Positions 46,362 through 54,046 of a DNA stretch of 64,000 bases are shown here, in pieces; positions within the stretch are counted from its first letter, which is position 1; the number at the start of each line of letters is the position of its first letter. The position numbers were made by a program, and so were the translations under genes. The stretch covers positions 620,001 to 684,000 of the forward strand of contig JAXMCW010000004.1 in assembly GCA_046349155.1 (NCBI GenBank), read 5' to 3'. The notes beneath the pieces are model-generated. The model was not told where the DNA came from. It worked only from the letters and a program-made list of their open reading frames with translations, and did no database searches. Source of the stretch: Alsobacter sp046349155. GTDB taxonomy: Bacteria; Pseudomonadota; Alphaproteobacteria; Rhizobiales; Beijerinckiaceae.

Positions 46362-46792
46362 GGCTGAAGGCCTTTCATCGCCTTTGCCAACGGGTCAGGC
46401 CCGGCGCTCTTCGCGCGGGCCTTCTTCGAGGTGGCCTGCTCGCGGTGGCTCTTGCGGAAGTCGGCAAGGCCCATTGCGCCGAGGGTGCGCAAGAGAAGGG
46501 CCGCGAGGTTGGCGTGTCGATCCGGGTCGAACGTGTCCCGCTCGGCGAGGAGGTCGATCTCCATCCCTTCGATCTGGACGGCCAGGCTGGCCGCCCGCAT
46601 GGCAAGAGCCTGCATGGCCGAGCTATGGGGTCCGGGGCCGACGTCGGCGAGAAAACCGTCTCGGGCAATCTTCCAGCGGCGAGCGCGAGCGGAGTTGGCG
46701 TGCACATTGCGGTCGCCGAGAACCGGGACCGAACGCTTCACTGGCCGCCCGCTCGTCGCCTTTCTCGCCACCGGTTCGATTGAGATAATCAC
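46358..46792 (-). CDS. Small protein at head of packaging operon, possible terminase small subunit
   Basis: The 144-aa protein starts with GTG at 46792, preceded by AAAGGATA. The sequence is basic at both ends with a helical centre (MQALAMRAASLAVQIEGMEIDLLAERDTFDPDRHANLAALLLRTL). I do not recognise a family. Its place as first gene before the minor head and TerL genes makes it the best TerS candidate in the element. It overlaps the next gene by four bases. Confidence 0.5.
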   Translation of the reverse strand: MIISIEPVARKATSGRPVKRSVPVLGDRNVHANSARARRWKIARDGFLADVGPGPHSSAMQALAMRAASLAVQIEGMEIDLLAERDTFDPDRHANLAALLLRTLGAMGLADFRKSHREQATSKKARAKSAGPDPLAKAMKGLQP

Positions 46793-47153
46793 ACGCTATC
46801 CTTTGCTCGCGTTCCAACTCGCTGATTTCACGCAGCAAATTCCGGTTGGCAAATTTCGGCACAGCCAGCGCGTCCGAAAGAGATATATTGCACGTTCGCA
46901 AAGAACAAGGAGTTATATTGCAAATTTGCAAGGTCTGGCTGCGATCCGGTCGCATTGCCCGTCCTCTATTACGAACGATTTGTCCTTTCTAAAGGTACGT
47001 CGCAGCTTGCCATCCCAAGCCGTTGACCCCACACGGGTCGAGCCCCACCACCGCAATGGCCCTTTCCCGCGTCACTGTCGAAGCGCCAGCGGCCATTTTG
47101 GGCTTGTTGCGGGGTACCCTACCCGAGGGGGAATGCCGGCCGTTTCCGCGGGG
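46793..47153. promoter_or_regulatory. Promoter/operator region of the head cluster
   Basis: No gene in 361 bp. Two palindromes of the form TTGC-N6-GCAA lie at 46888-46901 (TTGCACGTTCGCAA) and 46918-46931 (TTGCAAATTTGCAA), 30 bp apart. On the minus strand both are followed directly by a TATA-type sequence (TATAT and TATAA). The stretch is much more AT-rich than the genes around it. It is probably the regulated leftward late promoter. Confidence 0.65.
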
Positions 47154-48608
47154 TCAGCGCGGCCGGTTCCTCCAAGCGACAGCCTCGCGCCATTCACGGT
47201 CTCGCTTCAGGATCCTGCCGATGGTTTCCTGGCCGGGCGGGATAGGCACATGGAGCAAGTCGCTCGGCACTTTGCCGTGGAAGTCCTTCATGGCGTTCCT
47301 GGCCCACCCATCGCTGTAGTGCTTGGATCGGGCGTAGCCGAGCAGTTCGGAATACAAGCGCTGCTCGCGACTGGCGTTAGGGGGAAGCTTGTTCCGACTG
47401 ATCCGGGCCGGCAGCCTGAGCGGGCCCTCGGGGCGCGCGTAGCCGCAGTGCGGACAGCGGCTGCTCAGCGGGGAATGCAGAGCCTTGCATGCGCTGCACG
47501 CGATGGGGATAGGCGGACGGCCTTTGGGCCGCCTCTGCCCGTCTGCATCCCGGTCGGCTGCATCGACCTCCATCGCCGACCCGTGACGAAACGTGTTGCC
47601 GGCAACGTCGATGACCACGCAGTTCGTCTTGTTGGGCGCGGGCCGGAGACCTCGCCCTACGATCTGGACGTGCAACACCTCGGACTGGGTTGGTCGCGCG
47701 ACGAGGAGGCACGAGCACTCGGGGAGATCGAAGCCGGTCGTCAGCGTGGCGACCGAGACGATAATGCTGAGGCGGCCGGCCCGCAGGTTCTCGATAGCGG
47801 TCTCGCGCTCTTCCTTGGCCGTCGCCCCCTCGATCAGAACTGTCGGGATGCCGGCGGCATTGAACGCGTTCTCGATGGTCCGGGCATGGGCGAGGTCCAC
47901 CGCGAAGGCGAGCGTGGGCCGGCCTTCGCCACGGGCCTGCCAGGCCGCGACGACGGCGGCGACGTTCTCATGGGTCGAGCAGATGCGGGCCAGGTGCGCG
48001 CGGTCGTAGTCGCCCGCCACGATGCGGACGCCGGCCAGGTTGGGAGCCGAGGGCGCGAAGATCTTGGTCCTCACCAGGGCACCCATTTTGGTGAGTTCGT
48101 GCATCGTTGAAACGCGGATGACGTGCTTCCACGTCTTGCGCAACCCCTCTGTCCAGGGCGTGGCGCTGAGGCCGAACGCGAAGAGGTCTGGATCGGCGGC
48201 GAGCCATCGCGTCGTCGCTTGGAATTCGAGATGGGCCTCGTCGATGATCGCGACGCGGACGCCTTCGGGCGGCCCGCGTCTGTCGAGCGTCTGGACCGAG
48301 CAGACTTGGACAAGCCCATTCGGCCGAGTTCTGGGATGCTTCGACTGAATGACGCCGATGGTCGGGCCGAGCCCTTCCCGCTCCAGCGCCGCGATCGCCT
48401 GATCGATGAGGGAGAGGTTCGGGACGACGAAGGCGATCTTTCGGCCGGGCTCAATGGCGAGCATCGCCGCGGCGAGCTTGGCGCCCATGACGGTTTTCCC
48501 GGATCCGGTGGGGGCCTGGAACAGGACGCGACGCGCTCCCGGTTCGCCGGCGATGTCCCGAAGGCGGATCAGGGCGGCCTCCTGGTACGGGCGGAGGGTG
48601 GGCCTCAT
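47154..48608 (-). CDS. DEAH-box superfamily II helicase with zinc-finger segment
   Basis: The 484-aa helicase shows LRPYQEAALIRL (Q-motif region), Walker A APTGSGKT, Walker B IIDEAH, SATPW and motif VI QIVGRGLRPAPNK. A four-Cys cluster (CSACKALHSPLSSRCPHCG) follows the helicase core, and the C-terminal 80 residues are basic. It resembles phage and plasmid-borne SF2 helicases and may serve element replication. The start is set at the ATG at 48608; upstream codons run through a repeat-rich non-coding stretch. Confidence 0.85.
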   Translation of the reverse strand: MRPTLRPYQEAALIRLRDIAGEPGARRVLFQAPTGSGKTVMGAKLAAAMLAIEPGRKIAFVVPNLSLIDQAIAALEREGLGPTIGVIQSKHPRTRPNGLVQVCSVQTLDRRGPPEGVRVAIIDEAHLEFQATTRWLAADPDLFAFGLSATPWTEGLRKTWKHVIRVSTMHELTKMGALVRTKIFAPSAPNLAGVRIVAGDYDRAHLARICSTHENVAAVVAAWQARGEGRPTLAFAVDLAHARTIENAFNAAGIPTVLIEGATAKEERETAIENLRAGRLSIIVSVATLTTGFDLPECSCLLVARPTQSEVLHVQIVGRGLRPAPNKTNCVVIDVAGNTFRHGSAMEVDAADRDADGQRRPKGRPPIPIACSACKALHSPLSSRCPHCGYARPEGPLRLPARISRNKLPPNASREQRLYSELLGYARSKHYSDGWARNAMKDFHGKVPSDLLHVPIPPGQETIGRILKRDREWREAVAWRNRPR

Positions 48609-48809
48609 GGGGTGGCTCCGGCGGGGGCCTGACGGCCCGCCGGCCCCCGGCACTCGCGGGAGGGGGCTGCTTTGGCTTGGCGGCTCCCTGCGGAGAGGCG
48701 CGGCGGAGGAGGCCCCCAGGCCGACGCCCGACGTCCGCGCCTCCTCTTCGCGCAGCGCCATGCCGCAATGCTGATCGGTTCTGGTTGCGCGCGCGAGCGC
48801 GAGGCCCGC
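48609..48809. other. Non-coding stretch upstream of the helicase gene
   Basis: GC-rich sequence with no credible frame of its own. Together with the adjoining repeat array it makes up the gap of about 330 bp between the 270-aa protein gene and the helicase gene. Confidence 0.4.
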
Positions 48810-48986
48810 GTCGCCGAAAAGACGTCCCGCCCATATAGAAGGGGCGCGACCCTTAGGCGGGTCATCTTTTCGGCGACGCGCCCGGCCTCCTTAAGCGGGT
48901 CAGGATTTCGGCGACGCATTCCCTTAGGCGGGGTCATCATTTCGGCGACACCTCCTCCTTAGGCGGGACGTCTTTTTCGCGACGCC
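48810..48986. repeat. Array of four related ~35-bp repeats plus one inverted copy
   Basis: Units beginning TTA(G/A)GCGGG and ending TTTCGGCGACGC start at 48853, 48891, 48924 and 48959 (spacing 38, 33 and 35 bp). An inverted copy lies at 48810-48831 and pairs with 48856-48877 over 20 of 22 bases around a 24-bp loop. The array overlaps the 3' end of the 270-aa protein gene. Iteron-like origin, regulator-binding array or mRNA hairpins are possible. Confidence 0.75.
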
Positions 48987-49749
48987 TTTCTGCGGCCTTC
49001 GCGGCTCGCCTTTTGCGTGCCATTTCGGCCAAAGCGGCCAACTTCTCCTTCTCGTTCGCGTACTTCGGGGGGCGTCCTCGCCGGGCCTTGGCCGAGGCGC
49101 GTTCTTTCTTGCGTGCCTCTCGCTTGTTGAATTCGCGGCATGCGGCGAGGTCCCGTTGGTATCCCTCGAACTGCTCGTCCGTCATCTGCCATGGCCGCAT
49201 CGTCGTGATCTCGGCTTGGGCACGTTCGCGGAGCGCGAGCTTCATGAAGTCGCCAGCCTCTTTTGCATTCAGGGGAATAGGGCGCGCGTTGCCGGCGTTT
49301 CGCTCTTTGCGAAACATCTCCATGAACCAAGCCACAAGACCGGTCCGCGGTCGCTGAAGGTGTTTGTCGGCCCACGCTTGCAGATCGTCCGGATCGTTGA
49401 GGACCGACCCGGCCGCGGTGATGGCTTGAAGCTCATCGCATTCCAGATTGGCGTCGGTCTCAGGTGTCAGTCGCTCGTAGAGTGGCGAGCCCGTCCAAGC
49501 CCGCATTCGCTCCCGGTCGTCAGCGCGGAGCCGGAGAAGCCGCAGGACCTCCGCCAGCCGCTTGTCGCGAAACCCGTGCTGGGGCAGTTGCTTCCGGCTC
49601 ACCTTAGACTTGTGCCTGTACCCGAGGACAACGTCGCCGAGCTTGGCAATCTTCGCCCCGACGGGAACGACCCGGGCGGCATTGGCCGCGCTCGCATCCT
49701 CGGGGGTGATGACGGCGGCCTCGGGCCGCCGCGTCGGTCGCTTTCGCAT
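48937..49749 (-). CDS. Hypothetical protein (270 aa) of the element's early operon
   Basis: I set the start at the ATG at 49749 (MRKRPTRRPEAAVITPE). The middle (KQLPQHGFRDKRLAEVLRLLRLRADDRERM, GLVAWFMEMFRKERNAG) is helical. The C-terminal 80 residues are strongly basic with RRGRPPKY, an AT-hook-like motif. No family is recognised. Nucleic-acid binding, perhaps in replication or packaging, is a reasonable guess from the charge and from its position before the helicase. Its end is encoded within the repeat array. Confidence 0.6.
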   Translation of the reverse strand: MRKRPTRRPEAAVITPEDASAANAARVVPVGAKIAKLGDVVLGYRHKSKVSRKQLPQHGFRDKRLAEVLRLLRLRADDRERMRAWTGSPLYERLTPETDANLECDELQAITAAGSVLNDPDDLQAWADKHLQRPRTGLVAWFMEMFRKERNAGNARPIPLNAKEAGDFMKLALRERAQAEITTMRPWQMTDEQFEGYQRDLAACREFNKREARKKERASAKARRGRPPKYANEKEKLAALAEMARKRRAAKAAERRREKDVPPKEEVSPK

Positions 49750-49753
49750 GTCT

Positions 49754-49990
49754 TCAACCACTGGCCGCTTCCACGTTGTTTTCCGCTCCCGCAACGAAGG
49801 CGGCGGCGATCCATTTCGCGTCCTCGGCGGTCCCACCGAGCTCGGCGGTAAGTTGGTCGATGCGCGCCCGAGCGTTGGCTGCTGCAGCGAGAAGTGCCGG
49901 CTGGGTAAGCCGCCCACCCTGGGCGGCGCGGAATGCCGCCCCGGCCACGAACGCCGTCTGGCGCAGGCGCTGAAGCTCGCGCGGCGTCAT
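49754..49990 (-). CDS. Hypothetical small helical protein (78 aa)
   Basis: The product (RELQRLRQTAFVAGAAFRAAQGGRL, ANARARIDQLTAELGG, AKWIAAAFVAGAENN) is Ala-rich and helical, without a recognised domain. It is tightly packed between neighbours on the same strand, overlapping the upstream gene by four bases, which supports it as a real gene. Confidence 0.55.
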   Translation of the reverse strand: MTPRELQRLRQTAFVAGAAFRAAQGGRLTQPALLAAAANARARIDQLTAELGGTAEDAKWIAAAFVAGAENNVEAASG

Positions 49991-50229
49991 GACCGGCCAT
50001 CCATGATGTCGAAGATCGCCGCGCGGGCGCGGCGCAGATCGTCCCGGCTGAGCACGATGGGATGGCCCGCCGCCTCGCAGGCGGAGACCACCGCACGCAC
50101 CGTCGCGTCGGCGATGCCTTGCGGAGTGAGGAGGGAGGGGTTGGCACGAAGCCGCATCCCCTCTGCGCGCGCTGCGGCGCGAATTGCCTCTTTAGTGAGA
50201 CGGCGGGGAAACGTGATGATCTCGGCCAT
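49987..50229 (-). CDS. Hypothetical small protein (80 aa)
   Basis: It starts at the ATG at 50229, sharing one base with the upstream stop. The product (MAEIITFPRRLTKEAIRAAARAEGMRLR, PQGIADATVRAVVSACEAAGHP, SRDDLRRARAAIFDIMDG) is helical. No family is recognised. Confidence 0.55.
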   Translation of the reverse strand: MAEIITFPRRLTKEAIRAAARAEGMRLRANPSLLTPQGIADATVRAVVSACEAAGHPIVLSRDDLRRARAAIFDIMDGRS

Positions 50230-50501
50230 CACTTGCCCACTCGGATCGTGGCTTCAGGCCGGGTGTGCTTGCGCGGCCGGCCGCGCGGGCGGGCAGGGGA
50301 CTCGTTCAGCAGGCCGCGAGCAGCCTTGTCGAGGTATTCAGCGAGAGCTTGCTTGCTTGCGCAGAGTTGGTTGCCGAGCCGCCCGACGGGGATCGTACCC
50401 CGCGAGACACGCATGTAGAGAGAGGTCGGCGTGATGTTGAGGTGGCGGGCAATGCTAGCCGCGCCAACGAGGATGTCTCCATCCGGGCTGTTGAGGGTCA
50501 T
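50229..50501 (-). CDS. AlpA/excisionase-like HTH protein
   Basis: The 90-aa product has an N-terminal helix-turn-helix (ILVGAASIARHLNITPTSLYMRVSRGTIPVGRLGNQLCASKQALAEYL) as in DNA-binding AlpA and excisionase families. A basic tail with RPRGRPRKH follows. It is the first gene of the leftward early operon and divergent from the integrase. AlpA-type proteins often activate integrase or excision functions in satellites, so it is a good candidate for the element's switch. Confidence 0.7.
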   Translation of the reverse strand: MTLNSPDGDILVGAASIARHLNITPTSLYMRVSRGTIPVGRLGNQLCASKQALAEYLDKAARGLLNESPARPRGRPRKHTRPEATIRVGK

Positions 50502-50718
50502 GGTGGGATCCTGGTGCAGTGTGGGTTCTGCCGGCCAGTCGCGCATTGCGTGAGCCGACGTCTGTCATTGGACACCTCCGTTGGTGAGGACGCGGAACGG
50601 CCAAAGCCGTAGACTAACTCAAAAAGAAACGCAAGTCCGCTAAATTTAACCAAGTTTAGAAACGACACGAGGAAGAAACCGTGCCAATGTAGACATTTGA
50701 TTATTGGAGTTGCACACC
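50502..50718. promoter_or_regulatory. Divergent control region between AlpA-like gene and integrase
   Basis: The 217-bp region is AT-rich near the integrase. An inverted repeat CTAAA-N10-TTTAG lies at 50640-50659. Leftward and rightward early promoters should lie here; I could not assign -35/-10 boxes. GGAG at 50706-50709 serves the integrase. Confidence 0.45.
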
Positions 50719-51948
50719 ATGCCTATTCGCCAGCGTACCCACCAGGCAAAGGACGGCTCGATCCGGATCTACAAGCAGGCGTATTTCACCGATCAGGCCG
50801 GGAAGTTCCGGGCCAAGATCGTGAAAACTGTCGAGGAGGGCGAGGCCTGGATCCTAGAGAAGCGTGCCCTCGACAAGAACGATCGTCTCGACCCAGCAAG
50901 TCCGGTCCGCTTCAAGACGGTGGCCAACCTCTGGCTTCAAAATCGCAAGTCGGAAAAACTGGCGAGGATCACACTCCAACAGGCCGAGCGAGATCTCGAA
51001 AACTACATTCTTCCGCATTGGGGACATCTTCGGTTCCGTGAGCTTTGCCCGCAGGACGCGATCGACTTTTTCGCCAAGCTCTCGAAGAAGGGCGTCAGCG
51101 GTCAGCCTCTCTCGGCCAGTACCCAGCGGCGCATCCGGTGCACCCTGCAGGGGGTTCTGGACCTCGCGAAGAACAAAAAGCTTCTGACGCAGGACGTGCT
51201 GTCCTCCGTCAAGATCAAGGGCACGAAGCCGACCAGGGTGACGCCTTCCGAGGCGGAAACCAGGGCGATCATTGAGGAGGCGCTGAAGCCCTCAACGCCG
51301 GCTTTCGCGAGGGCCTTGGCCGTGCTGCTCAACTTCACCGGTATGCGCGGCGAGGAGGCTCGCGCTCTGGTGTGGGGCAAGGTGAATTTCGAGCAGAGGA
51401 CCATCCGCGTGGACCAGGCAGCGAACTCTTGGGGGGAAATCATTGAGCCAAAGACGGAGGCGTCGAAGAGAACGTACGCCGGGGTCGACACCCTCGTGAT
51501 GGCAGTGCTGCAGCAACTTCGCGACGAGCGCAACGCGCGCGCGCGGCCGGAGACGCGGTTCACTGGCCCGGGCGACTTCGTCTTCGGCACCGGCACCGGC
51601 CGGGTGTTCTCGCACAACAACCTGATCGAGCGGGTCTACGGGCCACTGCAGGTCAGGGCGGGGGTGAGCAAGACGACCATCCGGGCGGGCAAAGAGAAGG
51701 TGGTCGGCAAGTTTGGCTTGCACGCGCCGCGCCGCTCGGTTGGCTCCCTGGCGCATGCGCATGGGGAACTTTCGATTGCCGCGATCTCGAAGCTCCTCGG
51801 CCACCAGGACCCGAGCTTCACTCTCCGGACCTACATTGGGGCGACGCAGGACGGTGCCGAGCACGGCGAGGGCATTTCGAGAACGTTCGCCGCCCTGAAG
51901 TTTGCCAACTCCATGCCAAAGGCCAACTTGAAGCTCGTAAAGGGCTGA
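50719..51948 (+). CDS. int: Tyrosine recombinase (phage-type integrase)
   Basis: The 409-aa protein has an N-terminal arm-binding-like domain, a SAM-like core-binding domain (about 75-165) and a catalytic domain. Catalytic residues are visible as Arg in FTGMRGEEAR, H-x-x-R in LHAPRRSVGSLAHA, His in KLLGHQDP and the nucleophile Tyr in FTLRTYIG. It should integrate the element into the tRNA-Met 3' end. I start it at the ATG at 50719; a TTG at 50704 is unlikely. The stop is 33 bp from attR. Confidence 0.93.
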   Translation: MPIRQRTHQAKDGSIRIYKQAYFTDQAGKFRAKIVKTVEEGEAWILEKRALDKNDRLDPASPVRFKTVANLWLQNRKSEKLARITLQQAERDLENYILPHWGHLRFRELCPQDAIDFFAKLSKKGVSGQPLSASTQRRIRCTLQGVLDLAKNKKLLTQDVLSSVKIKGTKPTRVTPSEAETRAIIEEALKPSTPAFARALAVLLNFTGMRGEEARALVWGKVNFEQRTIRVDQAANSWGEIIEPKTEASKRTYAGVDTLVMAVLQQLRDERNARARPETRFTGPGDFVFGTGTGRVFSHNNLIERVYGPLQVRAGVSKTTIRAGKEKVVGKFGLHAPRRSVGSLAHAHGELSIAAISKLLGHQDPSFTLRTYIGATQDGAEHGEGISRTFAALKFANSMPKANLKLVKG

Positions 51949-51981
51949 GATATCGAAGAAATTAATTCGGAAGAACTATCG

Positions 51982-52026
51982 ATCATAATCCTTGTGTCGG
52001 GGGTTCAAATCCCTCCTCCGCTACCA
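51982..52026. repeat. attR: 45-bp core
   Basis: Exact copy of 37095-37139, the 3' part of tRNA-Met. Its right portion also encodes, on the minus strand, the last codons and stop (52005-52007) of the serine recombinase gene of the next element. Confidence 0.95.
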
Positions 52027-53612
52027 CTAGGTCCCCCCACCATTCGGGTGGACGGGAACACGTCGTGGCCGATGAGCCTCGAAAGACTGCCCACCACCTC
52101 CAAGACTGGCTGCGCGCCGGCCGGCGGCGGCCGTACGATCACAGACTGGACGAGACTGCGGAACGCCTCGCCCGCACCAGCGTCAACCGCGTTCGGCAGC
52201 GCCTTGGCCAACGCGGCGATGTCCTGCCGGTAGCGCTCGACTGCTTGGGGGTGCAGCGCGATCGTTGGGGCCTCGTCGTCGCCTCGAGAGATTGCCGCCG
52301 TCACCTCCTTCTTTTCCGCTTCCAGCTCGCCCAATCGGGCGCTGATCGTTTCCACAGCCACGATGCCCTTGGCGAGTGCGTCGACGAGCCGACGCAGCTC
52401 GCGCGTCACTTCGCCCAGGCGCGCCTCGGCCCGGCTTCGGTCGCGGCGAGCCGTCGCAGTGAGTTGCTGCATTTCGTCGTGATAGGCCCGCACGTAGGCG
52501 GCCAGGGCGTCCGGGCTGGTGAGCTGGGCGGTCAAGCCGTTGACAACCGCGTGCTCGATGTCCTCGCGGTTGTAACGGCGGATGTGGTGACAGGACCCGC
52601 TCTCCTTTGCGGTTGAGCACATCACTCGGGGCCGGCCTTTGCGCTCGCCAATCGAAGACATGCCACCCCCGCACAATCCACACCTGAGCAGACCAGTAAG
52701 GAGATGTTTCGAGGGCTGCTGCCGGCTGAACGACAAATGTGAACGTCCGTGTTTGCGGGCACCCACACGGACGAACAGCTCCTGCTCCACAATGCGTAGG
52801 TGGGGCGCATCAGCCCGCTGCCACTCGCTCTCGGGGTTCGGCCTTGATATCCGCTTCCCCGTGTCGGGGTCACGTACGAACTTGGTCCGGTTCCAAATGA
52901 TGGTCCCAGCGTAAAGCTCGTTCAGCAGAAAGCCCGTACCCCTCTGCCGCGAGCCATTGATCGTCGAAGCGTTCCACAAGGTGCCTCGAGGCGGGGGAAC
53001 GCGGTCTCGGTTGAGGCCCTGGGCGATGTCCCTGGGGCTCTTGCCCGCGGCGTACTCCATGAAGATGCGGCGCACCACCTCGGCCTCGGGCTCGTGCACC
53101 ACCAACTTGCCGGGCTCCCCCGGGGTCGGCCGGTATCCGTAGCTCTTGCCGCCAGCATGCCGGCCGTCGCGCACGACCCCCTTCATCCCGCGACGCACCT
53201 TGTGGGCGAGGTCGGCCAGGAACAGGCCGCCCAGCAGCCCGCGGACGCCAATCTGCACTGCGTCGGCTACTCCGTCGTGGATGGCTTGAATGCGGATGCC
53301 CTGGAAGGTGAGGCGTTTGTAGATCCCGGCGAGGTCTTCTTGGTCGCGGCTGATGCGGTCCAGAGCTTCAACAACCACGACGTCGAACGCCTGTACTCGA
53401 GCCGCGTCCATCATCGCTGCAAGGCCGTCGCGACCGAACATCGACGAGCTTGTGCGTGCGCGATCCTCGTAGACGGCCACCACCGCCATCCCCTCCCCGG
53501 CGGCGAAAGATCGACAGACAGCAACTTGGTCTTCGATAGACCGATCCTTTTGGAGGTCAGTCGAGAATCGGGCGTAGATGACGGCTCTGGGCGGGCTGGA
53601 GGATGTTGGCAT
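52005..53612 (-). CDS. Large serine recombinase
   Basis: The 535-aa protein has a resolvase-type catalytic domain with AVIYARFSTDLQ (nucleophile Ser in RFS), VVVEALDRISRDQEDLAGI, a recombinase domain (YGYRPTPGEPGKLVVHEPEAEVVRRIF, LLNELYAGTIIWN), a zinc-ribbon (LLRCGLCGGGM with CSTAKESGSCHH) and a C-terminal coiled coil. It should integrate and excise the prophage. The last codons and the stop are encoded within the tRNA-derived 45-bp core. It is the terminal gene of the leftward operon. Confidence 0.92.
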   Translation of the reverse strand: MPTSSSPPRAVIYARFSTDLQKDRSIEDQVAVCRSFAAGEGMAVVAVYEDRARTSSSMFGRDGLAAMMDAARVQAFDVVVVEALDRISRDQEDLAGIYKRLTFQGIRIQAIHDGVADAVQIGVRGLLGGLFLADLAHKVRRGMKGVVRDGRHAGGKSYGYRPTPGEPGKLVVHEPEAEVVRRIFMEYAAGKSPRDIAQGLNRDRVPPPRGTLWNASTINGSRQRGTGFLLNELYAGTIIWNRTKFVRDPDTGKRISRPNPESEWQRADAPHLRIVEQELFVRVGARKHGRSHLSFSRQQPSKHLLTGLLRCGLCGGGMSSIGERKGRPRVMCSTAKESGSCHHIRRYNREDIEHAVVNGLTAQLTSPDALAAYVRAYHDEMQQLTATARRDRSRAEARLGEVTRELRRLVDALAKGIVAVETISARLGELEAEKKEVTAAISRGDDEAPTIALHPQAVERYRQDIAALAKALPNAVDAGAGEAFRSLVQSVIVRPPPAGAQPVLEVVGSLSRLIGHDVFPSTRMVGGPSGSGGGI

Positions 53613-53760
53613 CGGGCTTTTCTGTCAGTCGACCCTGCGCGGCGAGGGCGGCGGCATAGTCCCTACGGGCGGCGGCACGGGCAAGCGCCTCGATCAGGGG
53701 CACCAGCGCGGGGTTGAGCGGGCGGGTCGGCTCAGGTGTGGGAGCGGGGGCACTGGCCAT
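53557..53760 (-). CDS. Small hypothetical protein overlapping the recombinase start (67 aa)
   Basis: The ORF overlaps the recombinase start by 56 bp in another frame. The product (LNPALVPLIEALARAAARRDYAAALAAQGRLTEKP) is helical and Ala-rich. Similar short genes often precede large serine recombinases in alphaproteobacterial prophages. The overlap and small size keep confidence moderate. Confidence 0.5.
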   Translation of the reverse strand: MASAPAPTPEPTRPLNPALVPLIEALARAAARRDYAAALAAQGRLTEKPDANILQPAQSRHLRPILD

Positions 53761-53857
53761 CAGGCGTCGATGTTCCGGTGTTCCATCCCCACGGCGAGTC
53801 GAACGCCGCGGGCAATGCAGGAGCAGGTGCGGAGTACGCGCACCTGCGCTGAGGCGT

Positions 53858-54046
53858 TCACAGGAAGCTCCAGATCGCGGCGAGGAGGAGGAGCCCGCCT
53901 ATAGGGATCAGCGCCCAGGCAATGACGGTCTCCGGGTTGCCTTCGTCGTCCTCGAAACCGCTGTCGCGGACGTGCGGCGGCGGCCACGCGGGATCGAAGC
54001 CGGACCGGTCATCGCCGGGCGGCAACGGATCGAACGGATGACTCAT
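53858..54046 (-). CDS. Small single-helix membrane protein (62 aa)
   Basis: The N-terminal half is acidic and Pro-rich; the C-terminus is one membrane helix (VIAWALIPIGGLLLLAAIWSFL). Its ATG overlaps the upstream stop (ATGA). No family is recognised. Small tail-anchored proteins of this kind may act in exclusion or regulation, but there is no direct evidence. Confidence 0.55.
   Translation of the reverse strand: MSHPFDPLPPGDDRSGFDPAWPPPHVRDSGFEDDEGNPETVIAWALIPIGGLLLLAAIWSFL

Larger units (their letters stand above)
37095..52026. mobile_element. 14.9-kb integrative element with capsid/packaging genes but no tail genes (satellite-like)
   Basis: Perfect 45-bp direct repeats (37095-37139 and 51982-52026) bound the element. 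It carries a tyrosine integrase next to the right repeat, an AlpA-like regulator, small early genes, a DEAH helicase, a leftward head cluster (candidate TerS, minor head, TerL, portal, scaffold, capsid, connector) and a Panacea-type pair at the left end. No tail tape measure, baseplate, fibre, holin or endolysin is seen. Genes overlap tightly and look intact. This matches the gene plan of capsid-forming phage satellites; a deletion derivative of a prophage is the alternative. Confidence 0.82.

Noticed and set aside
48605..48940. Small minus-strand frame across the 35-bp repeat array
   Set aside because: Its residues come from the repeat units and a GC-rich stretch; no domain or conservation argument. 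I treat it as non-coding.
48810..48986. CRISPR array
   Set aside because: The units are imperfect, spacing is short and irregular (33-38 bp start to start), no distinct spacers exist and no cas genes are near.
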